From Bacteroidota bacterium (GTDB lineage Bacteria > Bacteroidota > Bacteroidia > Cytophagales > Cyclobacteriaceae): DNA of 7,297 nucleotides. Both the position numbers and the translations under genes were made by a program. Of the stretch, positions 1 to 6,055 are shown one piece after another. How positions within the stretch are numbered: position 1 is the first letter of the stretch; each line of letters opens with the position of its first letter. The stretch lies in NCBI GenBank assembly GCA_027297025.1, contig JAPUIM010000404.1, forward strand, positions 1-7,297, read 5' to 3'. The notes under the pieces were generated by a model, which saw only the letters and a list, made by a program, of their open reading frames with translations, was not told the origin of the DNA and ran no database searches.

Positions 1-220
1 GATTGAGTGTAAAATTATAGGTGAGATCATCCACCTGTGCTCGAAATTCATCCAAGGAAATTTCCTCCCCGGAAATTTCTCCAATTTCCAAGGATTGACC
101 GCCAAACAAAACCGAGTTAGGCCCAGTCAGGTCAGCGGCGATAAAAGAAACAATGGCAAAACCGACGGCCAATACAATCAGTTTTCCCATCTTCTCCCTC
201 ATTTTATTTATAATTGCCAT
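1..220 (-). CDS. PpiD/SurA-like peptidyl-prolyl isomerase, N-terminal fragment
   Basis: Only the first 73 codons lie in the window; the gene continues past position 1. The translation begins MAIINKMREKMGKLIVLAVG, has a single hydrophobic segment at about residues 12-29 (a membrane anchor with basic residues before it), then DLTGPNSVLFGG and a GEISGEEISLDEFRAQVDDL stretch. This is the start typical of Bacteroidota membrane-anchored peptidyl-prolyl isomerases: short cytoplasmic tail, one helix, then a SurA_N-type chaperone domain. In full-length family members, parvulin-type PPIase domains follow; none can be seen here. The expected role is folding of proteins leaving the Sec machinery, on the periplasmic face of the inner membrane. 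The ATG at 220 is chosen because the anchor and basic residues follow directly; ATGs at codons 7 and 11 are possible but would shorten the basic tail. It has its own promoter at 244-274, so it need not depend on the upstream run of genes. Confidence 0.82.
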   Translation of the reverse strand, partial: MAIINKMREKMGKLIVLAVGFAIVSFIAADLTGPNSVLFGGQSLEIGEISGEEISLDEFRAQVDDLTYNFTLN

Positions 221-339
221 GATCAGTAAGTATTATGAGGCCGCAAAAATAATTACTTCTGCATTAAAATCAAACAGTCACAAAAAGACTTAGTTATTAA
301 TTCTGAGCAATCCATTACTGGATGTAACATACAATAATA
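221..339. other. intergenic gap between the CorC-like gene and the PpiD-like gene
   Basis: A 119-bp gap, the largest between minus-strand genes here. It contains the promoter at 244-274. A small inverted repeat ATCCA-TTAC-TGGAT lies at 309-322, just downstream of the CorC-like stop, but the stem is only 5 bp and no T-run follows on the minus strand, so it is not a convincing terminator. Read-through from the upstream run into the foldase gene therefore remains possible. Confidence 0.45.
244..274 (-). promoter_or_regulatory. Bacteroidota-type promoter for the PpiD-like gene
   Basis: On the minus strand, TTTG (274-271) is followed after exactly 19 bp by TATTTTTG (251-244). These match the known Bacteroidota housekeeping promoter (-33 TTTG, -7 TAnnTTTG, spacing about 19-21). 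Transcription would start around 236-240, leaving a leader of roughly 16-20 nt before the ATG at 220. The -7 half lies in an element also found upstream of coaX. The call rests on sequence match only. Confidence 0.65.
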
Positions 340-1632
340 TTATCCCTCTTTTTCCTTGGAAGGTTTGATATACAGCTTCACTTTATCAATTCGGGCTTCC
401 TCCATAGAGGTGATGGTTATACTAAACGGAGGAATATTTATTACATCGTTGATATTCGGAATGTTCTCATTGGCCGACAATATAAAACCTCCCAACGTTT
501 CATAGTCCCCGTCTGGTATATTCCAATGATATTTTTCATTGAGGTAGTCAATTTCGTGTCTGGCACTTAATTGGTAGGTGTTTGGATCAATTTGTATTTC
601 ACTAAGGTCTTCAGTATCATGTTCATCCTGTATTTCACCAAAAATCTCCTCAATAATGTCCTCTATGGTGACAATCCCTGAGGTACCTCCAAATTCATCC
701 ACCACCAAGGCCAGGCTTTTTCGCTCTGTAATCAACTGAAAGAGAAGTTCATTGGCCAACATGGTTTCTGGTACAATGGTTATTGGCGTTAATATCTTTT
801 CCAACTCTTTGGGTTTCTTGAATAACTCCAGCGAATGATAATAACCAACAACATCATCAATGGTTTCTTTGTACACCAGGATTTTGGAATGGCCACTTTT
901 GATAAACGCCGCTTTCAATTCGTCTATGTCATCATCCATATCCACCGCCACTATTTCAGTTCGTGGGATCATACACTCTCTTATCCGGACCGTTTTAAAT
1001 TCCAGCGCATTGTGAAAGATCTTGGTATCCACCTCAAACTTGGCTTCCTGATTTTTCTCTTTGAGGGTGTTTTTGATGTAATTATTTAGATCAGTAAGCC
1101 CAAACACCGGTTTATCTTCTGAATATTCCAATCTCAGCACACCGGTAATTAGGAGCTTAGACAATGATACAATAAGAAATACCAGTGGATAAAGAAAATA
1201 ATATATGATCAGCATGGGAATCGCGAATACCGATAGCATGCGGTCAGGGTTTATAAGAAAAATGCTTTTAGGGGTAAATTCCGCAGTAACTAGTACAATT
1301 AATGTGGCAATAATAGTCTGTATGATCAATATAGTTAAGTCACTGTGGATGAGTGGAGGTAAGCCTGCTGAGATAATGGGCTCTAGAATGTTGGCCATGA
1401 AAATTCCATAGACTACCAGCGCCAGGTTGTTTCCGACTAAAGTGGTACCAATAAAACTTGAGGATTTATTTAGGAACCGGGACAAAATTTTTCCACTTAA
1501 TACGCCTTGCTTACTCTGTAATTCAATGTGTAGTTTGTTGGCGGATATAAAAGCTATTTCCATACCGGAGAACAAAGCCGAAAAGAAAAGTGAGATGAAT
1601 ATAATAATCAACTGGTTATACTCTATGATCAT
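340..1632 (-). CDS. CNNM/CorC-family membrane protein (DUF21-CBS-CBS-CorC_HlyC)
   Basis: A 430-residue inner-membrane protein with the full family architecture. Residues ~1-180 are the DUF21/CNNM transmembrane domain with about four hydrophobic segments (~5-30, 62-85, 98-122, 135-165) and conserved stretches GMEIAFISANKL, VGNNLALVVYG and AEFTPKS. Residues ~218-335 are a CBS pair opening with MIPRTEI (222) and closing with DEFGGTSGIVTIEDIIEEIF (312 onward). Residues ~345-424 are the CorC_HlyC domain. Relatives are often labelled hemolysin, but characterised CorC/CNNM proteins act in Mg2+ (and possibly other cation) export, with the CBS pair sensing nucleotide; that role is inferred here. The gliding protein GldE has the same architecture, but no gld genes are nearby. 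Length is normal and nothing looks broken. The ATG overlaps the stop of the upstream 63-codon gene in an ATGA, so translational coupling is likely. It appears to be the last gene of the coaX run. Confidence 0.92.
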   Translation of the reverse strand: MIIEYNQLIIIFISLFFSALFSGMEIAFISANKLHIELQSKQGVLSGKILSRFLNKSSSFIGTTLVGNNLALVVYGIFMANILEPIISAGLPPLIHSDLTILIIQTIIATLIVLVTAEFTPKSIFLINPDRMLSVFAIPMLIIYYFLYPLVFLIVSLSKLLITGVLRLEYSEDKPVFGLTDLNNYIKNTLKEKNQEAKFEVDTKIFHNALEFKTVRIRECMIPRTEIVAVDMDDDIDELKAAFIKSGHSKILVYKETIDDVVGYYHSLELFKKPKELEKILTPITIVPETMLANELLFQLITERKSLALVVDEFGGTSGIVTIEDIIEEIFGEIQDEHDTEDLSEIQIDPNTYQLSARHEIDYLNEKYHWNIPDGDYETLGGFILSANENIPNINDVINIPPFSITITSMEEARIDKVKLYIKPSKEKEG

Positions 1633-1820
1633 TTTCCCTTTTTTGGATGAGAGGTAGGAGCCTGTTTCCTTAATTTTCTATACCTAAATAATAACAAAAG
1701 AGTAATAGTTAGCATAAATATCCAGTAAGAGTATTCAAAGCCAAGTACGAATGTTTGATGAACTCCGATGATCAAGGTCACCACACATATTGAGAGTAAT
1801 ATCGTGTCCCAAAAACTCAC
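1629..1820 (-). CDS. small two-helix membrane protein of unknown function
   Basis: A 63-residue protein beginning MSFWDTILLSICVVTLIIGV, with hydrophobic segments at ~5-27 and ~31-46 joined by the short turn HQTFVLGFEYSYW, then a strongly basic tail (RYRKLRKQ...KKGK). The basic C-terminus suggests, by the positive-inside rule, that both ends are cytoplasmic. I recognise no named domain. Support for it being real is its position: it starts 6 bp after the lptC stop, its stop overlaps the start of the CorC-like gene by 4 bp, and without it there would be an unexplained ~195-bp hole in an otherwise packed operon. From memory, similar small proteins with an HQT...SYWIFML stretch occur at this place in other Cytophagales, but I cannot check this. 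It might assist the CorC-like protein or the LPS bridge; that is speculation. Confidence 0.75.
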   Translation of the reverse strand: MSFWDTILLSICVVTLIIGVHQTFVLGFEYSYWIFMLTITLLLLFRYRKLRKQAPTSHPKKGK

Positions 1821-1826
1821 TTTCTA

Positions 1827-2354
1827 TTATTCTTGGATACTAATTCTTCCAGTGGGTTTGGTGATCCTATAACTTGAGAAATCCTGGTTGGCAGTCAGTC
1901 CTTCTCCTTTTATCACTTCCCCATCCGTTTCGATTGTAACAAATCTCTCAGTGTATACCTTTTCCTCCTGGGGTCGCCAAAATAATTCCTCTGTATTTAA
2001 TTTTTGATTTTTTGAAATATTGTGAATTTTCACGTCTCCAAAGATTCGGTATAAATCCTCCTTTTTATCATAAAAACCTTTATTTCCCTGCAAAATAGTA
2101 GATAAGCTTCCATCTTCATTGTAGAATTCTATATAAATTCCATTGGGGTATTCCTGATTGCCATCGAGATATATAAGTTGCCGGGAAGCAGTAATTTTGA
2201 TAATCACTACCGATGAATCACTGTGTAGAATTTCAATATTGATGGCCTCTTGCATCGGACCCTTATATTCTTCCAAATCCTTAATTTCCTGATCACTATT
2301 AGAACATGAAAAAAGGAAGACAAGAATTATACTGCAGAAAAATGAATTTAGCAT
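1827..2354 (-). CDS. lptC: LPS export ABC transporter periplasmic protein LptC (lipoprotein form)
   Basis: A 175-residue predicted lipoprotein. A short hydrophobic signal ends in the lipobox LFSC, giving Cys17 as the lipidated residue. The remainder is an LptC/OstA-like beta fold: GIYIEFYNEDGSLSTILQGN (72 onward), KGFYDKKEDLYRIFGDVKIHN (~92-112), LNTEELFWRPQEEKVYT (119 onward) and IKGEGLTANQDFSSYRI (~148-164). The last of these is the classic LptC ending, where G-x-G-L-x-A-x-x-D-F is followed by a short strand. LptC links the LptB2FG ABC transporter in the inner membrane to the LptA-type bridge and LptD in the outer membrane, carrying LPS across the periplasm. In Proteobacteria it is anchored by a helix; lipoprotein versions are usual in Bacteroidota. 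The 55-bp gap from the TPR gene is the largest inside the run. The ATG at 2354 is the only canonical start in the open frame, but it gives a signal peptide without a basic residue before the hydrophobic core. Confidence 0.87.
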   Translation of the reverse strand: MLNSFFCSIILVFLFSCSNSDQEIKDLEEYKGPMQEAINIEILHSDSSVVIIKITASRQLIYLDGNQEYPNGIYIEFYNEDGSLSTILQGNKGFYDKKEDLYRIFGDVKIHNISKNQKLNTEELFWRPQEEKVYTERFVTIETDGEVIKGEGLTANQDFSSYRITKPTGRISIQE

Positions 2355-2409
2355 GTTGGTTAAATGCAGCCACCTTTTAATATGGTTTACCGCATTTCTG
2401 CTGAAATGT

Positions 2410-3705
2410 TTAACTTGGTCTCCGCTGGATGGCTACTGTTCCATTAATCCAGCATCCGACCTGTATGGTATCACCCTCTTTTAAATCCAACTCAAATATC
2501 TCTTCAATAGAGGGGAATTGGTTCCTGGCATTGTTCATTCCCTTAGAATCACCGGCTCTTTTAAACATTTCAAAAGCTGCTAAAAATACTCCCCGGTCAG
2601 CAACTTTACTGACCCCTTCCCTACAGTCGTTATAACTGGTCATATAAAGATTGCCCACCAGTGAATAAGCATCTTTGCGGGTTGGATCAGCTCCTACCGA
2701 TTGCAAAGCAAATGACCTTGAGGTCCTTTTTTCTCCTTTAGCAGCATAGACCGTGGCCAGGTCAAAGTATATTTCTCCTTTTTTTGTATTATCATCGGTG
2801 AGTTCCAAAGCTTCATTATAATACTTAACACCCTCTTCAAAACTTCCTCCAGATATTTCTTTTTTAGCCACCACAATGGCCAAACCATAGGACGGTTCCA
2901 TATTATGTACTGATTTGGCGGCTTTGATGAATAGAGGGCTATCTGAGCATTTACCGGTAAGCAGTAATTGAAAAATCTTCTTTGCCATTTTGAGATTGGA
3001 TGGATCACTTTCTAGTTTGGGCCCTAGATTATTTTCCACAAAATCACAATCGACTGTGACTGTGGCAGTAAGTAACTTGTCCACATTATCCTGATACTTT
3101 TGTAGCCTATCTACATTTTTGCCCAGTGTTATCTTATAGTCGATCACATCGCTGATTTCCGAATAAATATTAATAATCTCAGCATCGGTGATTGGATTAT
3201 TAGCCAGCTTATATCTTCTCACCACATCCATATAAGCCACAATATTGTTATCAAGTAAGTTATTTCCATTTAACTCAAAAGTTCTTTGAAATAATTCAAA
3301 TAATTCTTGGTATTTTTCTTTCCTGCCTTTTTGATATTTGTAGGCTTTAAAAGCTTTTCTATTAAGAACTTTAGCCTCATCATTGAAATTCTTAATCCTA
3401 AGATCGTACATGATCAACGCTGAATCGGCATATATAATTTTTTGCTTAGGATCCTTTTCCGCATCGGCAAGACCTTCATAAATTTTTGCCCCATTTATGT
3501 AAATGGAAGGATTTAAATCAGGAGCGTTATTCATCAGCCATCGTAGAGATGGAATCGTAGCCTTGTAATTTCCACTTTTCATATTGTCTGTGTAAAAGGC
3601 ATTCTTCTCCTCCGCAGTCGCCCTATCTTCAGGCCAGTTAAATTGAGCATGCGCTTCAAAGGTTAAAATCAAAAGGGCAAGGAAAAAACTCTTTTTATAT
3701 CTCAT
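2410..3705 (-). CDS. secreted tetratricopeptide-repeat protein
   Basis: A 431-residue protein with a Sec signal peptide (MRYKK, a hydrophobic core, likely cleavage after EAHA at residue 20), so it is periplasmic or attached to the inner face of the outer membrane. The mature part is almost entirely helical. The clearest TPR units are at ~288-340: GGSFEEGVKYYNEALEL, then GEIYFDLATVYAAKGEKRTS with the usual small/aromatic pattern and a Pro at the unit end. Further, more diverged repeats probably lie at ~40-150. The C-terminus (~395-431) is not TPR: FPSIEEIF and VGCWINGTVAI resemble a conserved ending I associate with a Bacteroidota TPR family found near LptC and CorC genes. The mature protein has four cysteines (220, 253, 361, 418), compatible with two disulfides. 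The ligand is unknown. It starts 18 bp after the barrel gene stop, so the two are almost certainly co-transcribed and may work together in the outer membrane. Confidence 0.82.
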   Translation of the reverse strand: MRYKKSFFLALLILTFEAHAQFNWPEDRATAEEKNAFYTDNMKSGNYKATIPSLRWLMNNAPDLNPSIYINGAKIYEGLADAEKDPKQKIIYADSALIMYDLRIKNFNDEAKVLNRKAFKAYKYQKGRKEKYQELFELFQRTFELNGNNLLDNNIVAYMDVVRRYKLANNPITDAEIINIYSEISDVIDYKITLGKNVDRLQKYQDNVDKLLTATVTVDCDFVENNLGPKLESDPSNLKMAKKIFQLLLTGKCSDSPLFIKAAKSVHNMEPSYGLAIVVAKKEISGGSFEEGVKYYNEALELTDDNTKKGEIYFDLATVYAAKGEKRTSRSFALQSVGADPTRKDAYSLVGNLYMTSYNDCREGVSKVADRGVFLAAFEMFKRAGDSKGMNNARNQFPSIEEIFELDLKEGDTIQVGCWINGTVAIQRRPS

Positions 3706-3723
3706 GACAATCTTATTATCTTA

Positions 3724-4977
3724 TTAATCGTATATGGGCCTTTTTCTCCAGGCAAAATCATTAAAGGTTATCCCAAAATAAAATTTAAAATATTCTTCTT
3801 TTATAGTATTACTGGTCCCTCTTTGTCCCAGTTGAATTGCCCAATTCAATCTTGAAAAGCGGCTTACTGGTAATGAAGTACCAAAATTAATACCAATTTC
3901 TGTAATTTGCTCATTATTAACTGAAAATGGTGTTCGTTCCAAATTTAATCCCAATCGATAGGTAACTCTTTTTAAATAACTGGTGATTGAAGTTATGTCC
4001 GGAGTGATTTCGCCTCCCAGATTTATCTTATAACTATCATTCAGGTTTTCGTCCCTCCCATCGAAATCCCTATAATCCGACCAAGTCTGTAACTCCACAT
4101 CCATGCCCAAGGTCCATTTAGCAGATTTCTCCAAAGATATTCCAAAACCTGTATGGGCCGGGAGAACGATCGCACCTTTTTGTCCATCTACCAAAGTATC
4201 GGAAGATATTGGTGTGCCATTAAATATCCGAGTTTCGGTGGTCCTTAAACGTTTTCCACTAATGTTCGCTTCAAGATCATAAGTAAGCCCAAAATTCAAA
4301 AATAAATTATCTTTCAAGGGCTTTATATAGGCCAATCCTAAACCGAAATTGACATCACTAAAACTCACTCGATCTTTTAATACCATTTGATTGTTAAGAT
4401 TATTATCAATAATCACTGTTGTTTCATTAGTTATGGGCCCAAAAAAGTAAGAGGCCTTTATTCCAAGTGCTAATAACTTGCCAATTCTAAAACCGTTAGA
4501 AACATAAACATTGGACAGCCCTCCACTTCCATCGTACTTGGTGTTTACCAAAACCTCGTCATCAGAAAGAATCTCAGAAGTGAGGATACTGTAATGCACG
4601 TTACTGAAACGCCCATAACCCACACTTAGGGTCCACTTTTGTGACTTAATGGGAAATCCAAAGGCTAAATAACTCATCTCCGCGGAAGCATTCTTCCTGG
4701 ATAATGTGTCTGAGACTAGTTTACGGAAATCACCCGCCATCGCCATTTCAAAAACGGTCAAGCTGTTCTTGGCTAACAGTGCAGGATTCTTGGTATTTAG
4801 GTGCCATATGACGCCGTTGCTGATACCGACTCCGCCCATAGCAATGGTATGGGTAAGCTCAGGAGGAATGATCTCTCCAATTCCTTGAAAGGTATAAGGT
4901 GACTCTCCTCCTTGACCTTTAAGAGAAAAGTGGATGGTTAATCCAAATAATATTAGAAAAATTATCCTATTTCTCAT
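3724..4977 (-). CDS. predicted outer membrane beta-barrel protein, FadL/PorV-like
   Basis: A 417-residue protein with a signal peptide (MRNRIIFLILFGLTIHFSLKG, cleavage around residue 21). The mature N-terminus, SPYTFQGIGEIIPPELTHTI followed by AMGGVGIS (46-53) and NTKNPALLA (61-69), is the pattern of FadL/OmpP1- and PorV-like Bacteroidota barrels (AMGG..G followed by NPA.LA). The rest alternates hydrophobic and polar residues in 8-12-residue strands separated by polar loops, for example KWTLSVGYGRFS, KLLALGIKASYFFG and NLFLNFGLTYDLEAN. The last strand KFYFGITFNDFAW precedes a short polar tail, a common ending in this group. It therefore sits in the outer membrane; whether it takes up hydrophobic compounds like FadL or serves as a shuttle or scaffold like PorV is not visible. 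Its ATG lies inside the end of coaX (11-bp overlap), implying co-translation with the kinase. Confidence 0.78.
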   Translation of the reverse strand: MRNRIIFLILFGLTIHFSLKGQGGESPYTFQGIGEIIPPELTHTIAMGGVGISNGVIWHLNTKNPALLAKNSLTVFEMAMAGDFRKLVSDTLSRKNASAEMSYLAFGFPIKSQKWTLSVGYGRFSNVHYSILTSEILSDDEVLVNTKYDGSGGLSNVYVSNGFRIGKLLALGIKASYFFGPITNETTVIIDNNLNNQMVLKDRVSFSDVNFGLGLAYIKPLKDNLFLNFGLTYDLEANISGKRLRTTETRIFNGTPISSDTLVDGQKGAIVLPAHTGFGISLEKSAKWTLGMDVELQTWSDYRDFDGRDENLNDSYKINLGGEITPDITSITSYLKRVTYRLGLNLERTPFSVNNEQITEIGINFGTSLPVSRFSRLNWAIQLGQRGTSNTIKEEYFKFYFGITFNDFAWRKRPIYD

Positions 4978-5683
4978 TATATAGTAAAATGCGGTTTAGC
5001 CCAATCAATACTAATTCCGGGATCACCCTATTGGTTGCTTTTATACCTGATGCAAAGAGAGACGCATCCCCCCCAGTCAAAATCACTTTCAATTCCCCAA
5101 CTCTTTCTTGAAACAGTTTGATCAGAGACTCTATTTCAGCCAGGGTTCCGTTAACTACTCCACTTTGTATACTTTCTGCAGTATTTTGCCCAATCAGCTC
5201 CGGCTGCTTTTTAATTTCAACCAACGGCAAGTTGGCAGTATAAGTATTTAGTGATCTGAATTTAATGCCAACTCCAGGTGATATAGCTCCTCCCCAATAG
5301 TTACCTTGTTTATCAACGAAGTCGTAGGTTATACAAGTTCCCACATCGATGACCAGGCAATCATTGCTGGGAATTTGATCTGCTGCTCCCACCGCTAATG
5401 CAATCCTGTCAACGCCTAAGGATTCCGGCGTTTTATATTTAATGTTAATCGGTATTGGGGTTTTGTGATCCAACACAAAACATGTGCCATTTAGTTTAAG
5501 TTTCTGTACAAAACCTCCCACATTTTCTCGTACCGAGCCGATAATCAGTCTACCCGGAGAATTCTGATTGATATAATCAATCGTATTTTGGTCACCGGAC
5601 AATTCAAGGTGATCGATAAGCTGATCTTGTTTAAAGACACCCAGCTTGGAATTGGTGTTGCCCAGGTCTACCGCAAAGTTCAT
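4967..5683 (-). CDS. coaX: type III pantothenate kinase
   Basis: A 238-residue cytoplasmic enzyme that phosphorylates pantothenate with ATP, the first step of coenzyme A synthesis. It is an ASKHA-fold protein with all family landmarks: the N-terminal phosphate loop DLGNTNSKLGVF (residue 6 onward), GVDR (90-93), DVGTCITYDF (113 onward), the WGGAISPG loop (130-137), QNTAES (166-171) and TGGDA (203-207). Asp6, Asp92 and Asp113 fit the conserved acidic positions of characterised CoaX enzymes. Length is slightly below the usual 240-260 residues but no motif is missing. The type III enzyme is known to need a monovalent cation and to lack feedback inhibition by CoA. The ATG at 5683 is directly followed by the first beta strand and phosphate loop, so the start is secure although no Shine-Dalgarno sequence precedes it (a run of five C does). 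It is the first gene of the minus-strand run, driven by the promoter near 5746-5763. The TGGD motif is encoded across a seven-G run (5068-5074). Confidence 0.95.
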   Translation of the reverse strand: MNFAVDLGNTNSKLGVFKQDQLIDHLELSGDQNTIDYINQNSPGRLIIGSVRENVGGFVQKLKLNGTCFVLDHKTPIPINIKYKTPESLGVDRIALAVGAADQIPSNDCLVIDVGTCITYDFVDKQGNYWGGAISPGVGIKFRSLNTYTANLPLVEIKKQPELIGQNTAESIQSGVVNGTLAEIESLIKLFQERVGELKVILTGGDASLFASGIKATNRVIPELVLIGLNRILLYNEK

Positions 5684-6055
5684 GGGGGAAAGCTGTTGAT
5701 TATATTCTTATATTATATTTAACTTTTGGCCAAGGGCGGTTTGGCAGGCTGCAAAAATAATTAATTAAAATGAGAATATACAGCATAATTGGCTCAATGT
5801 CAGACCGATTGCGATGAGATCATTTTTCGAATTCATTGATAATTATTTTGTTAGAAATGAGTTTTACGGTTGATGTGACAACAGTTTAGTACGGTGCTGA
5901 AGAATGAAGATAATTCAACGTTTTGATGACCAAAAGCGCATTAGAGATAATTTTATGGTCCACAATAAATGATTATGTTTTTGGGATATCTTATCTCAGT
6001 TTTCTGTTTTTAAAAAAATTAAATTATGTTTATTACCTTATAAATAAATTTCCCG
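5684..6055. other. divergent intergenic region between coaX and the antiporter gene
   Basis: This 372-bp AT-rich stretch holds the coaX promoter element on the minus strand and must hold the antiporter promoter on the plus strand. The best plus-strand candidate is TATGTTTA at 6025-6032, one base off TAnnTTTG, with only a poor TTTCTG at 6001-6006 as a -33 half; I do not consider it established. An 8-bp palindrome TTGGCCAA lies at 5726-5733, in the coaX leader. I see no tRNA, convincing terminator hairpin, riboswitch or tandem repeat. An open frame at 5923-6141 runs into the antiporter gene and is probably not a gene. Confidence 0.5.
5746..5763 (-). promoter_or_regulatory. probable promoter -7 element and start region for the coaX operon
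   Basis: On the minus strand, TATTTTTG (5759-5752) is an exact match to the Bacteroidota -7 box TAnnTTTG and is followed by CAGCCT, where transcription would start. The same 18-bp stretch recurs with one mismatch at the PpiD-like promoter (238-255). No clear TTTG is found 19-21 bp upstream, so the -33 half is weak. The leader before the coaX ATG at 5683 would be about 60 nt, much longer than that of the foldase gene. Confidence 0.5.

Noticed and set aside
309..322. Inverted repeat ATCCA-TTAC-TGGAT after the CorC-like gene as a terminator
   Set aside because: The stem is only 5 bp and no T-tract follows on the minus strand, so it does not meet the usual intrinsic-terminator pattern.
835..1089. 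84-codon plus-strand open frame
   Set aside because: It is antisense to the CBS domain region of the CorC-like gene and shows no independent features.
340..1632. Naming the CNNM/CorC protein a hemolysin or GldE
   Set aside because: The hemolysin label is historical and not a demonstrated toxin activity of this architecture; no gliding genes are adjacent to support GldE.
2694..3008. 104-codon minus-strand open frame
   Set aside because: It is on the same strand but in another frame inside the TPR gene, which has a signal peptide and repeat pattern; the alternative product (Trp-, Lys- and Pro-rich) is not protein-like.
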